DNA of 64,000 nt from Polaromonas glacialis (GTDB taxonomy: Bacteria; Pseudomonadota; Gammaproteobacteria; Burkholderiales; Burkholderiaceae_C), in contig NZ_KL448323.1 of assembly GCF_000709345.1 (NCBI RefSeq), positions 3,800,808 to 3,864,807 on the forward strand. The letters are read 5' to 3'. Below are positions 1 through 15,404 of the stretch, piece after piece. The position numbers and the translations under genes are program-made. The notes under the pieces are model-generated. The model did not search any database. It saw only the letters and a program-made list of their open reading frames with translations, and was not told the DNA's origin. Each line of letters begins with the position of its first letter. Positions within the stretch are counted from its first letter, which is position 1.

Positions 1-51
1 CGCGAAGGATTCCCAAGAATCCATTTTGAGTTGTGTAACCCCCGGGAAGCT

Positions 52-77
52 TGAGAACTGTTGTTTGACAGTTCTCA
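52..77 (+). promoter_or_regulatory. hairpin in the rplK leader
   Basis: A perfect 9-bp inverted repeat (TGAGAACTG at 52-60, CAGTTCTCA at 69-77, 8-nt loop) sits just upstream of the rplK ribosome binding site. It is in the untranslated leader of the L11-L1 mRNA. It could be a processing or regulatory stem, or the terminator of a gene lying before the window; there is no U-tract, so a terminator is less likely. Bases 1-51 hold nothing I can identify. Confidence 0.5.
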
Positions 78-104
78 GGCGTTATGACCCGCAAGGAGAA
101 AAGT

Positions 105-539
105 ATGGCGAAAAAAATCGTCGGCTTCGTCAAGCTGCAAGTACCAGCTGGCAAGGCCAATCCATCCCCACCGATCGGACCCGCTCTGGGTCAACGTGGT
201 CTGAACATCATGGAATTCTGCAAGGCATTCAATGCCCAGACCCAAGGTGTTGAGCCAGGTTTGCCACTGCCCGTGGTGATCACCGCTTACGCGGACAAGA
301 GCTTTACCTTCATCATCAAGACGCCGCCGGCGATCACCTTGATCAAGAAGGCTATCAAGCTCGACAAGGGATCGGCCACGCCGCATTCCGCCAAGGTTGG
401 CAAGATCACCCGCGCTCAGCTGGAAGAAATCGCCAAGGCCAAGATGAAAGATTTGACGGCTGCCGATCTGGACGCAGCCGTCCGTACTATTGCCGGTTCC
501 GCCCGTTCCATGGGTGTGACGGTGGAGGGTGTTGTATGA
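105..539 (+). CDS. rplK: 50S ribosomal protein L11
   Basis: L11 of the large ribosomal subunit binds 23S rRNA in the GTPase-associated centre and supports factor binding and the stringent response. The 144-aa product matches the usual length of about 142 aa. It opens [12 protein letters not shown] and carries the conserved N-terminal [11 protein letters not shown] segment; the C-terminal rRNA-binding part ends in GVTVEGVV. I chose the ATG at 105 rather than the in-frame ATG at 84 because AAGGAG at 93-98 is correctly spaced for it and the family starts at MAKK. The stop overlaps the rplA start (ATGA), so the two are translationally coupled, as is usual for the L11 operon. Confidence 0.98.
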   Translation: MAKKIVGFVKLQVPAGKANPSPPIGPALGQRGLNIMEFCKAFNAQTQGVEPGLPLPVVITAYADKSFTFIIKTPPAITLIKKAIKLDKGSATPHSAKVGKITRAQLEEIAKAKMKDLTAADLDAAVRTIAGSARSMGVTVEGVV

Positions 540-1231
540 GCAAGTTGACCAAACGTCAAAAAACCATCGGCGACAAGGTTGACAGCAACAAGCTGTATGC
601 ATTGCCTGACGCACTGGGCCTTGTCAAAGAGTTCGCCGTTGCCAAGTTCGACGAGTCCATCGACGTGGCCGTGCAACTCGGCATCGATGCCAAGAAATCC
701 GACCAGGTCGTCCGCGGCGCCGTTGTGATGCCCAACGGCACCGGCAAGACCAAACGCGTTGCCGTGTTCGCACAAGGCGCCAAAGCTGAAGAAGCCAAGG
801 CCGCCGGTGCCGACATCGTCGGCATGGACGATCTGGCTGCCGACATCAAGGCTGGCAAGATGGACTTCGACGTGGTGATTGCTTCCCCCGATGCCATGCG
901 CATCGTCGGCACGCTGGGCCAGATCCTTGGCCCACGCGGCCTGATGCCTAATCCAAAGGTCGGTACCGTGACGCCTGACGTCGCGACCGCTGTTCGCAAC
1001 GCAAAAGCTGGTCAGGTCCAGTTCCGCGTTGACAAGGCCGGTATCGTGCATGGCACCATCGGTCGTCGCTCGTTCGACACCGAAAAGCTGCAAGGCAATC
1101 TGGCTGCATTGATTGACGCGCTGATCAAGGCCAAGCCTGCTACCAGCAAGGGCGTGTACCTGAAGAAAGTCGCCGTTTCGTCAACGATGGGTGTGGGCGT
1201 CCGCGTCGACACGCAGACCATCGCGGCTTGA
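536..1231 (+). CDS. rplA: 50S ribosomal protein L1
   Basis: L1 binds the L1 stalk of 23S rRNA and helps release deacylated tRNA from the E site. In many bacteria it also represses translation of its own L11-L1 mRNA. The 231-aa product is of normal length (E. coli 234 aa) and contains the family segments GRRSFD and [15 protein letters not shown]. It overlaps rplK by 4 bp and is followed by the 268-bp leader of the L10-L7/L12 unit. Nothing unusual was seen. Confidence 0.98.
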   Translation: MSKLTKRQKTIGDKVDSNKLYALPDALGLVKEFAVAKFDESIDVAVQLGIDAKKSDQVVRGAVVMPNGTGKTKRVAVFAQGAKAEEAKAAGADIVGMDDLAADIKAGKMDFDVVIASPDAMRIVGTLGQILGPRGLMPNPKVGTVTPDVATAVRNAKAGQVQFRVDKAGIVHGTIGRRSFDTEKLQGNLAALIDALIKAKPATSKGVYLKKVAVSSTMGVGVRVDTQTIAA

Positions 1232-1499
1232 GGGTAAAAATTTGAACGGCGCGCAAGCGTCGTTCAGAGTGGTGGGCTGCCGGGGTTCTCTCGGGCAGGT
1301 CATCCAAGACCGTTGGTGTGCCAGTCTGAACAAGTCGTTCGGGCCAGGCGCTTAATCGAAAGACAGCCAACGCAGATGGCGGTCCCGCTGCTTGAATGGT
1401 TTTGAAAGAAATCTGAAAACAGTTGGTCGCTGAACATGAGCGTGTTGAAGGGTGGCAGCGCAAGCTCAAACCCGACAACACATTTTTAAGGAGTAGACC
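1232..1499 (+). promoter_or_regulatory. rplJ leader (L10 autoregulatory leader position)
   Basis: This 268-bp untranslated stretch separates rplA from rplJ. In other bacteria the same position holds the L10 leader, an mRNA fold bound by the L10-(L7/L12)4 complex to repress translation. Several short inverted repeats are visible, for example AACGGCG...CGTCGTT near 1244-1266. I cannot fold the whole region by eye, so the assignment rests mainly on position and length. AAGGAG at 1488-1493 is the ribosome binding site for rplJ. Confidence 0.6.
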
Positions 1500-2051
1500 T
1501 TGAGTCTCAACCGCAGTGAGAAACAAGCCGTCATTGATGAAGTGACAGGCCTCGCCGCTAAAGCTCAAACGCTCGTGATGGCGGAATACCGTGGCATCAC
1601 GGTCGCCGACATGACCAAGCTGCGCAGCCAAGCCCGCGAAAAAGGCGTGACCCTGAGTGTTCTGAAGAACACCCTGGCTCGCCGTGCCGTGGCAGGTAGC
1701 GCATTTGAAGTCTTGTCCGACCAGATGACCGGTCCGCTGATCTACGGCTTTTCCATTGATGCCGTCGCTGCTGCAAAAGTAGTGGCTGACTTCGCTAAAA
1801 CCAACGACAAGCTGGTGATTCGCGCAGGTGCATTTGCTGGGAAAACCCTGGACATCGAGGGCGTCAAGCAACTGGCCAACATTCCTTCCAAGGAAGTGTT
1901 GCTGGCCCAGTTGTGCGGCTTGCTGATGTCGCCTATTTCGCGTACCGCTGCCGTGCTGGCAGCGCTGTCCGCGCAACGTGGCGCTGGCGCAGAAGAAGTG
2001 GCCGAGGCTGCAGAACCTGCCGCAGAAGTCACCGAAGCCGCAGCGGCGTAA
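1500..2051 (+). CDS. rplJ: 50S ribosomal protein L10
   Basis: L10 anchors the L7/L12 stalk to 23S rRNA and represses its own operon. The gene starts with TTG at 1500: AAGGAG at 1488-1493 is well placed and the protein then opens [14 protein letters not shown] as the family does. At 183 aa it is longer than E. coli L10 (165 aa) because of an acidic, Ala/Glu-rich tail after about residue 160, common in beta-proteobacteria. The non-ATG start may help keep expression under leader control. rplL follows after 86 bp. Confidence 0.97.
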   Translation: MSLNRSEKQAVIDEVTGLAAKAQTLVMAEYRGITVADMTKLRSQAREKGVTLSVLKNTLARRAVAGSAFEVLSDQMTGPLIYGFSIDAVAAAKVVADFAKTNDKLVIRAGAFAGKTLDIEGVKQLANIPSKEVLLAQLCGLLMSPISRTAAVLAALSAQRGAGAEEVAEAAEPAAEVTEAAAA

Positions 2052-2137
2052 ACAGCAGACCTTTGCGGGACAGGTTGCAGCGCTCATGCGCCAGGCCTTG
2101 TCCCCAACTGTTAAAGAAATTTTTTTAGGAATTCAAA

Positions 2138-2515
2138 ATGGCATTCGATAAAGACGCATTTTTGACCGTGCTGGACAGCATGACGGTCCTCGAACTCAAC
2201 GACCTGGTGAAAGCCATCGAAGAGAAGTTTGGCGTGAGCGCAGCCTCCATGGCTGCTCCCGCTGCTGGCGGCGGCGGTGCAGGTGCTGCTGTTGCTGAAG
2301 AAAAGACCGAATTCAACGTCGTTCTGCTCGAAGCTGGCGCGCAAAAAGTGCAGGTCATCAAGGCCGTGCGCGAACTGACCGGCCTGGGCTTGAAAGAAGC
2401 CAAGGACCTTGTGGACGGCGCTCCGAAGAACGTCAAGGAAGGCGCCAACAAAGCCGACGCAGAAGCCGCCAAGAAGAAGCTGGAAGATGCCGGCGCGAAA
2501 GTCGAACTCAAGTAA
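2138..2515 (+). CDS. rplL: 50S ribosomal protein L7/L12
   Basis: L7/L12 is the multi-copy stalk protein that recruits translational GTPases. The 125-aa product has the N-terminal dimerisation helices, an Ala/Gly-rich hinge (about residues 35-52) and the C-terminal domain with KTEFNVVL and [17 protein letters not shown] ribosome binding site (AGGAA, near 2127) lies before the ATG. A hairpin just downstream probably attenuates read-through into rpoBC, giving the excess of ribosomal over polymerase mRNA known for this operon. Confidence 0.98.
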   Translation: MAFDKDAFLTVLDSMTVLELNDLVKAIEEKFGVSAASMAAPAAGGGGAGAAVAEEKTEFNVVLLEAGAQKVQVIKAVRELTGLGLKEAKDLVDGAPKNVKEGANKADAEAAKKKLEDAGAKVELK

Positions 2516-2838
2516 TTCTTGCGGTTCGCAAAGGCTGGAAGACCTCCACGGGCTTCCAGCCTTTCCCGTTTAAGGCTCAGCTACGGCCACCGGCCTGAAG
2601 CTTCTTTAACTCCCCAAAAGGCAAGTGTCTTTCACGCTGGATGGAAAAAATACTGGAAAAAGGATTAAAAGTCTTTTTCCCAGTGTTTTCTGAATCCCCG
2701 ACTGCAGAAACGCCTTGGTTCGGGTGCTGTGCAATGCATCACCGTCCGCCATGGTTGGTAGTGGCCAACCACCAAGTTGCCTGAATACGTGGTGTATTCG
2801 GGTTCGAGAGTCCCAGAGCCCATCATTACGGAGAACTC
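2516..2838 (+). other. rplL-rpoB intergenic region with three hairpins
   Basis: This 323-bp gap holds no credible gene. It has an 11-bp stem right after rplL (2531-2563), a second stem TGGTTGG/CCAACCA (2752-2758 and 2765-2771) and a third CCTGAATAC/GTATTCGGG (2780-2788 and 2794-2802, one G-T pair). The last two lie within 90 bases of the rpoB start and may influence rpoB mRNA processing or translation. Confidence 0.55.
2531..2570 (+). terminator. attenuator-type hairpin after rplL
   Basis: A perfect 11-bp stem, AAGGCTGGAAG (2531-2541) with CTTCCAGCCTT (2553-2563) and an 11-nt loop, is followed by a weak run (TCCCGTTT). The poor U-tract fits partial termination between the ribosomal and polymerase genes rather than full termination. 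Confidence 0.65.
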
Positions 2839-6963
<4,125 letters not shown>

Positions 6964-7038
6964 TCCAGTGGCCTTGCGGGACAGACCAGGATTGCACAGC
7001 AATCTGCTCTGTCCTCAACTGATTAAGAGGATTTACAG

Positions 7039-11253
<4,215 letters not shown>

Positions 11254-11288
11254 CTTCTGCGAACGCACGGTGCCTTGACAGGCGCCCG

Positions 11289-11321
11289 GCCCCGCCCTTG
11301 AAAAAGGGTGGGGCTTTTTTT
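11289..11321 (+). terminator. Rho-independent terminator of the rpoBC operon
   Basis: An 11-bp GC-rich stem (GCCCCGCCCTT at 11289-11299, AAGGGTGGGGC at 11304-11314, one G-T pair) closes a GAAA tetraloop and is followed by seven T residues (11315-11321). Confidence 0.95.
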
Positions 11322-11347
11322 ATGGCTGCAAAACCGCTGTTTATCAA

Positions 11348-11403
11348 TGAAATCAAGCTTTTGCGCAATCTGGGCGTGCATTGACAGCTATTAATAAAAT
11401 AGC
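11348..11403 (+). repeat. dispersed GCTAT-type repeat, copy 1
   Basis: An intergenic copy of a short dispersed repeat found at eight or so places in this window. It has the typical left part (AATCAAGCTTTTGCGCA) and ends in the AT-rich palindrome GCTATTAATAAAATAGC (11387-11403). It lies between the rpoC terminator and lemA. Confidence 0.6.
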
Positions 11404-11530
11404 GATGCGGCGGTGGGATGTGTTCAAGGCGTAGAAAAACTGGCGTCAACCTTGCCTCCGTCATCCCGAGAGGGTCCGGTAAAAGACTGATTTCAGTGCG
11501 AAACTCTCCTGATTCACCAGGAATTTGCCC

Positions 11531-12124
11531 ATGTCATTGCAAACCATTGTTTCCCTTACTTTGCTGGCCATGCTGGTGTTCTGGGCGGTGGGCGCTTACA
11601 ACCGGCTGGTGCGGCTCAAGAACGTCATTGCCAATGCGTTTGGCCAGATCGATGTCCAGCTCAAGCGCCGTTACGACCTGATTCCCAACCTGGTGGAGGC
11701 CGCCAAAAAATACCTGCAGCATGAGCAAGTCACGCTGGAAGCGGTGATTGCCGCCCGCAACCAAGCCCGCAGTGCCAGCGATGCGGTGCGAAGCCGTCCC
11801 GGCAAGGCCGATGCGGTCATCGCGCTGGCCGCCGCCGAGCAGACGCTGGACAGCAGCCTGGGCCGGCTGTTTGCGCTGGCCGAGGCCTATCCCGACCTGA
11901 AGGCCGACCAGACGATCCGCGAACTCAGCGAAGAACTGACCAGCACCGAGAACAAGGTCGGCTTTGCCCGCCAGGCCTACAACGACGCCGTGCTTGACTA
12001 CAACAATGCGCAGGGCCAGTTTCCTGCACTGCTGGTCGCCCGCGCTTTCGGTTTCGTTCCGTCCGTGATGCTGCAGGCCACCGAAAACGCAGCCGAGCGC
12101 CAAGCGGTTCGCATCCAGATGTGA
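11531..12124 (+). CDS. lemA: LemA family protein
   Basis: The 197-aa product has one N-terminal membrane segment (about residues 4-22) followed by a long helical domain beginning YNRLVRLKNVIANAFGQIDVQ, the hallmark of LemA proteins. A near C-terminal ARAFGFVPSVMLQATE segment also fits. The role of the family is unclear; members often sit beside M48 proteases or TPM-domain proteins, as here. The ATG at 11531 is preferred over the in-frame TTG at 11525 because AGGAA lies at the right distance. It is followed by an 84-bp repeat and the protease gene, and may share a transcript with it. Confidence 0.93.
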   Translation: MSLQTIVSLTLLAMLVFWAVGAYNRLVRLKNVIANAFGQIDVQLKRRYDLIPNLVEAAKKYLQHEQVTLEAVIAARNQARSASDAVRSRPGKADAVIALAAAEQTLDSSLGRLFALAEAYPDLKADQTIRELSEELTSTENKVGFARQAYNDAVLDYNNAQGQFPALLVARAFGFVPSVMLQATENAAERQAVRIQM

Positions 12125-12180
12125 TGGCCCCACGCTTGCCACAACGCGCCCTGCGCTGCCCCCGCCCCTGCAAGTTCCGG

Positions 12181-12264
12181 CCGCGGAACTGGCTTTGCCA
12201 GGCCGCAGGCGCGGCGGCCCCCTCGGGGGGCAGGGAGCGACACGCAGTGCGCGACCGTGGGGGC
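12181..12264 (+). repeat. 84-bp GC-rich dispersed repeat, copy 1
   Basis: This segment is nearly identical, with 6 mismatches in 84 bp and no gaps, to 39540-39623. It contains the self-complementary GGCCCCCTCGGGGGGC and an inverted pair around GCAGTG. It fills most of the gap between lemA and the M48 protease gene, ending 8 bp before the protease start codon, so it probably forms structure in the mRNA leader. Confidence 0.85.
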
Positions 12265-12271
12265 TCGATAA

Positions 12272-13288
12272 GTGCGGTTTTTTGAGGCTCAGGAAAAGGC
12301 CCGGACGCAAACCCTGCGGCTGCTGCTGCTATTTGGCCTGGCCGTGGTGGCGCTGGTGCTGACCGTCAATGGCGCGCTGGCGCTAACCTGGCGGCTGGTG
12401 TCGCCCGGCTGGCTTGGCTATCCGGCGTATTTTTTCAGTGTCAACACCGGCATGACGCTGCTGTTCGTGCTGGGCGGCTGGTGGCTGGAAACCTCGGTGC
12501 TGGAAGGCGGCGGCCAGGCGCTGGCGCGCCAGGCGGGCGCGCGCGACGCCTGGCCGGCCAGCCGCGAGGCCGAGCAGCGCCTGTGCAACATCGTCCATGA
12601 GCTGGCGATTGCCGCCAGCATGCGGCCGCCGCAGGCGATGGTGCTGCCGCGCGAGGACAGCATCAACGCCTTCGCCGCCGGCTGGGACGAGGATGACGCC
12701 ATCGTGGCGGTGACGCAGGGCGCGCTTGACCGCCTGAGCCGCGATGAACTGCAGGGCCTGCTGGCCCACGAGTTCAGCCATCTGCGCGAAGGCGATACCC
12801 GGCTGAACATGCGGCTGGCGGGCATGGTATGCGGGCTGGAGATGATCTTCAACCTGGGCCGCAGCATGTGCGAGGGTGATCAGCACGGACGGCGCTCATT
12901 TCTGGCCCTGCCGGGTTTTGCCATCATGGCCACCGGTTTTCTGGGCTGGCTGGCGGGCCGGGCGCTCAAGGCGGCGGTCTCGCGGCAGCGCGAATTCCTG
13001 GCCGATGCGCGCGCCGTGCAGTTCACCCGCAGCAAGGAAGGACTGGGCGGCGTGCTGCGCAAGGCGGCGGGCGAGCAGGCGAGGGCGGCGCGGCAGCCAG
13101 GCGGCATGGGGCATCGCCTGCACCCGGCGGTGCATCACATGCTGCTGGTCAGCGCCGCCAACCAGACGCATTGGTTTGAAAGCCATCCGCCGCTGGCCGA
13201 ACGCATCCGCCGGATTTACGGCCGGCCGATGCCGGTGCTGCATCCCCGGCAGGACGAGGCCGTGACGCGGCCCGACGCCTTGTTCTAG
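12272..13288 (+). CDS. M48 family membrane-associated zinc metalloprotease (HtpX-like)
   Basis: A 338-aa integral membrane protease of the M48 family, presumably acting in membrane protein quality control. Two hydrophobic segments at about residues 17-40 and 48-72 precede the catalytic domain. The zinc motif HEFSH is at His166, Glu167 and His170, with downstream SRQREFLADARAVQ providing the third metal ligand (Glu), and another hydrophobic stretch lies near residues 208-225. The start is GTG at 12272; no strong ribosome binding site is seen, so translation may depend on coupling or on the repeat just upstream. It pairs with lemA. Confidence 0.9.
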   Translation: MRFFEAQEKARTQTLRLLLLFGLAVVALVLTVNGALALTWRLVSPGWLGYPAYFFSVNTGMTLLFVLGGWWLETSVLEGGGQALARQAGARDAWPASREAEQRLCNIVHELAIAASMRPPQAMVLPREDSINAFAAGWDEDDAIVAVTQGALDRLSRDELQGLLAHEFSHLREGDTRLNMRLAGMVCGLEMIFNLGRSMCEGDQHGRRSFLALPGFAIMATGFLGWLAGRALKAAVSRQREFLADARAVQFTRSKEGLGGVLRKAAGEQARAARQPGGMGHRLHPAVHHMLLVSAANQTHWFESHPPLAERIRRIYGRPMPVLHPRQDEAVTRPDALF

Positions 13289-13444
13289 CCGGCCCACTTT
13301 TTTTGCGTCCGGCCATGCGTGCGCCAGCAACAACGGCTTTGCCGCGTCCGTGGCCGAGGCTGGTCTAATAGGGCGAAACCACCGCCCGCCGTCCGGGCGG
13401 ATTTACGCCGGCCGGTGCAGGCCGGCCTTGACCACACCGAACCG

Positions 13445-14791
13445 ATGCCACATCAACCGAATTTATCCCCGTCCGCCCAAGTCCCGTTATGGCGCCAGCT
13501 TCAGGGCGCCGCTTCCGTGTTGCTGGCGGTGCGCGACGGCCAGTCGATGACGCCGGCGCTGGAAGACGTCGATGCGCAGCTGCGCCCCGGCGTTCAGGCG
13601 CTGGCCTTTCATGCGCTGCGCTGGCTGGGCCGCGCCGAAGCGCTGCGCCAGCAACTCGCCAAGCGTCCGCCGCCGCCCGAAGCCGACGCGCTGCTGTGCG
13701 TGGCGCTGGCGTTGGCCTGCGCTGAAGAAGCGGCGCCCTACACCGCGCACACGCTGGTCGACCAGGCGGTGGAAGCGGCCAAGCGCAGCGACGCCACGCT
13801 GCACCAGGCCAGCTTCATCAACGGCTGCCTGCGCCGCTTCCTGCGCGAGCGGGACGCCTTGATGGCGCTGACCGAGAAAAGCCCGCAAGCCGTCTGGAAC
13901 CATCCGCAGTGGTGGATAGACCGGGTGCGCAAGGACCATCCGACGCAGTGGCAGGACATCCTGCGCGCCAACAACAGCCGCGCGCCGCTGATTTTGCGGA
14001 TTAATGAACGAAAAACGACTCCTGCGCAGTATCTGCAGGCGTTGTTAGCTATGGATATAGGAGCGTTTCCCACCGGCGAGCATGGTGTGGTCCTGACCGA
14101 GGCGCGGCCGGTCACGTCGCTGCCGGGCTTTGCCGAAGGGCATTTTTCGGTTCAGGACGCCGCTGCCCAGCTGGCCGCGCCCTTGCTGCTCGACGGGCTG
14201 ACGGCGGCTGGCGACGGGCGCTTGAACATCCTCGACGCCTGCGCCGCGCCCGGCGGCAAGACGGCGCACCTGCTGGAACTGGCCGACTGCGACGTGACCG
14301 CGCTGGACATCGACGCCCGGCGCTGCGAGCGCATCGCGCAGAACCTGGCGCGCCTGGGCCTGCAGGCGCACATCGTCGTCGGCGACGCCAGCCGGCCCGG
14401 CGACTGGTGGGACGGCCGGCTGTATGACGGCATCCTGCTCGACGCGCCGTGTACCGCATCGGGCATCGTGCGCCGCCATCCCGACGTGCGCTGGCTGCGC
14501 CGGCCGACCGATATTGCCCAGCTGGCGGCCATCCAGGCCCGGCTGCTGGCCACGCTCTGGCCGCTGCTCAAGCCCGGCGGCCGGCTGGTTTATTGCACCT
14601 GCTCGGTTTTCCGGGCGGAAGGCGAGCAGCAGGCGCAGGCGTTTGCCGCGAGCCACCTTGACGCGGTGCTGATGCCTTCGCCCGGGCATTTGCTGCCGCA
14701 GGGGAGCGTCAAAGGCGCCGTATTCCCCGACAATTTGATGCGTGAACACGATGGTTTTTACTACGCAGTCCTTCAAAAACGCAGCGCTTGA
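13445..14791 (+). CDS. rsmB: 16S rRNA (cytosine(967)-C(5))-methyltransferase RsmB
   Basis: Methylates C967 of 16S rRNA using S-adenosylmethionine. The 448-aa product has an N-terminal NusB-like helical domain and a C-terminal Rossmann methyltransferase domain. The SAM-binding DACAAPGGKTAHLLEL motif, the DAPCTASG motif with one Cys and LVYCTCSVF with the second Cys are present. I took the ATG at 13445 (MPHQPN) rather than upstream in-frame codons because the family has no long N-terminal extension. Codons near 14007-14065 resemble a dispersed repeat of this genome. It overlaps the next gene by about 40 bp, and the following three genes form a conserved beta-proteobacterial run. Confidence 0.95.
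   Translation: MPHQPNLSPSAQVPLWRQLQGAASVLLAVRDGQSMTPALEDVDAQLRPGVQALAFHALRWLGRAEALRQQLAKRPPPPEADALLCVALALACAEEAAPYTAHTLVDQAVEAAKRSDATLHQASFINGCLRRFLRERDALMALTEKSPQAVWNHPQWWIDRVRKDHPTQWQDILRANNSRAPLILRINERKTTPAQYLQALLAMDIGAFPTGEHGVVLTEARPVTSLPGFAEGHFSVQDAAAQLAAPLLLDGLTAAGDGRLNILDACAAPGGKTAHLLELADCDVTALDIDARRCERIAQNLARLGLQAHIVVGDASRPGDWWDGRLYDGILLDAPCTASGIVRRHPDVRWLRRPTDIAQLAAIQARLLATLWPLLKPGGRLVYCTCSVFRAEGEQQAQAFAASHLDAVLMPSPGHLLPQGSVKGAVFPDNLMREHDGFYYAVLQKRSA
14007..14065 (+). repeat. dispersed GCTAT-type repeat variant inside rsmB
   Basis: Within the rsmB coding sequence, bases 14007-14065 read like a diverged copy of the dispersed repeat: an AAAACGACTCCTGCGCA left half, then a TTAGCTATGGATATAGGAGC right half. 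The right half resembles the intergenic copy at 57280-57295 (GCTATGGATTAAGGAG). The encoded protein aligns with RsmB here without an obvious insertion, so the match may be partly coincidental. Confidence 0.35.
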
Positions 14792-15404
14792 AGCGATTGC
14801 GCGCCTCCTGCTGGCTGCAATCCTGTGCCTGCCGTGGACGCCAGCGGCCATGGCGGCAGCGCCGACCGAGATCACCCAGCTGCGCACCGAGCGAACCGAA
14901 GACGGGGTCTACCTCTCGGCGGTGGTGCGGTTTGACGTTCCTGCCGTGGTCGAAGACGCGCTGCTCAAGGGCATTGCGGTCTATTTCGTCGTGGAGGCCG
15001 ATGTGTACCGCGACCGCTGGTACTGGACCGACTTGCGCGTGGCCAGCGCTGCCCGCACCTTGCGCCTGGCCTACCAGCCCCTGACCGGCCGCTGGCGCGT
15101 GAACATCGTTTCCGGCCTCATCACCAGTTCGTCGGGCCTGCGCGCCACGCTAAGCCAGAACTACGAAACCCTGCCCGAAGCGCTTTCGGCCATCCAGCGC
15201 GTGACCCACTGGAAAATTGCCGACGCCGCCGAGGTCGATCCGGGCGAGCAATACATGCTCAACCTGAATTTCTGGCTTGATTTGTCGCAGTTGCCGCGTC
15301 CTTTCCAGATCGGCGTCGCCGGGCAGCGCGACTGGACCATTGCTGCCCAGTTCAGGGACCGGCTGCGCCTGACGCCTGCGCCGCCCGCCGAGGCCGGCAA
15401 ATGA
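14751..15404 (+). CDS. DUF4390 domain-containing exported protein
   Basis: A 217-aa protein with a signal peptide (hydrophobic stretch about residues 15-33 ending AAMA) and a domain of the DUF4390 type (RTEDGVYLSAVVRFDVP, later NLNFWLDLSQLPRPFQIG). Its function is unknown. It lies between rsmB and a histidine kinase gene in many beta-proteobacteria, suggesting a link with envelope sensing. The start overlaps the end of rsmB; a GTG at 14742 in the same frame is an alternative. Its stop overlaps the kinase start (ATGA at 15401), indicating coupled translation. Confidence 0.88.
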   Translation: MVFTTQSFKNAALEAIARLLLAAILCLPWTPAAMAAAPTEITQLRTERTEDGVYLSAVVRFDVPAVVEDALLKGIAVYFVVEADVYRDRWYWTDLRVASAARTLRLAYQPLTGRWRVNIVSGLITSSSGLRATLSQNYETLPEALSAIQRVTHWKIADAAEVDPGEQYMLNLNFWLDLSQLPRPFQIGVAGQRDWTIAAQFRDRLRLTPAPPAEAGK

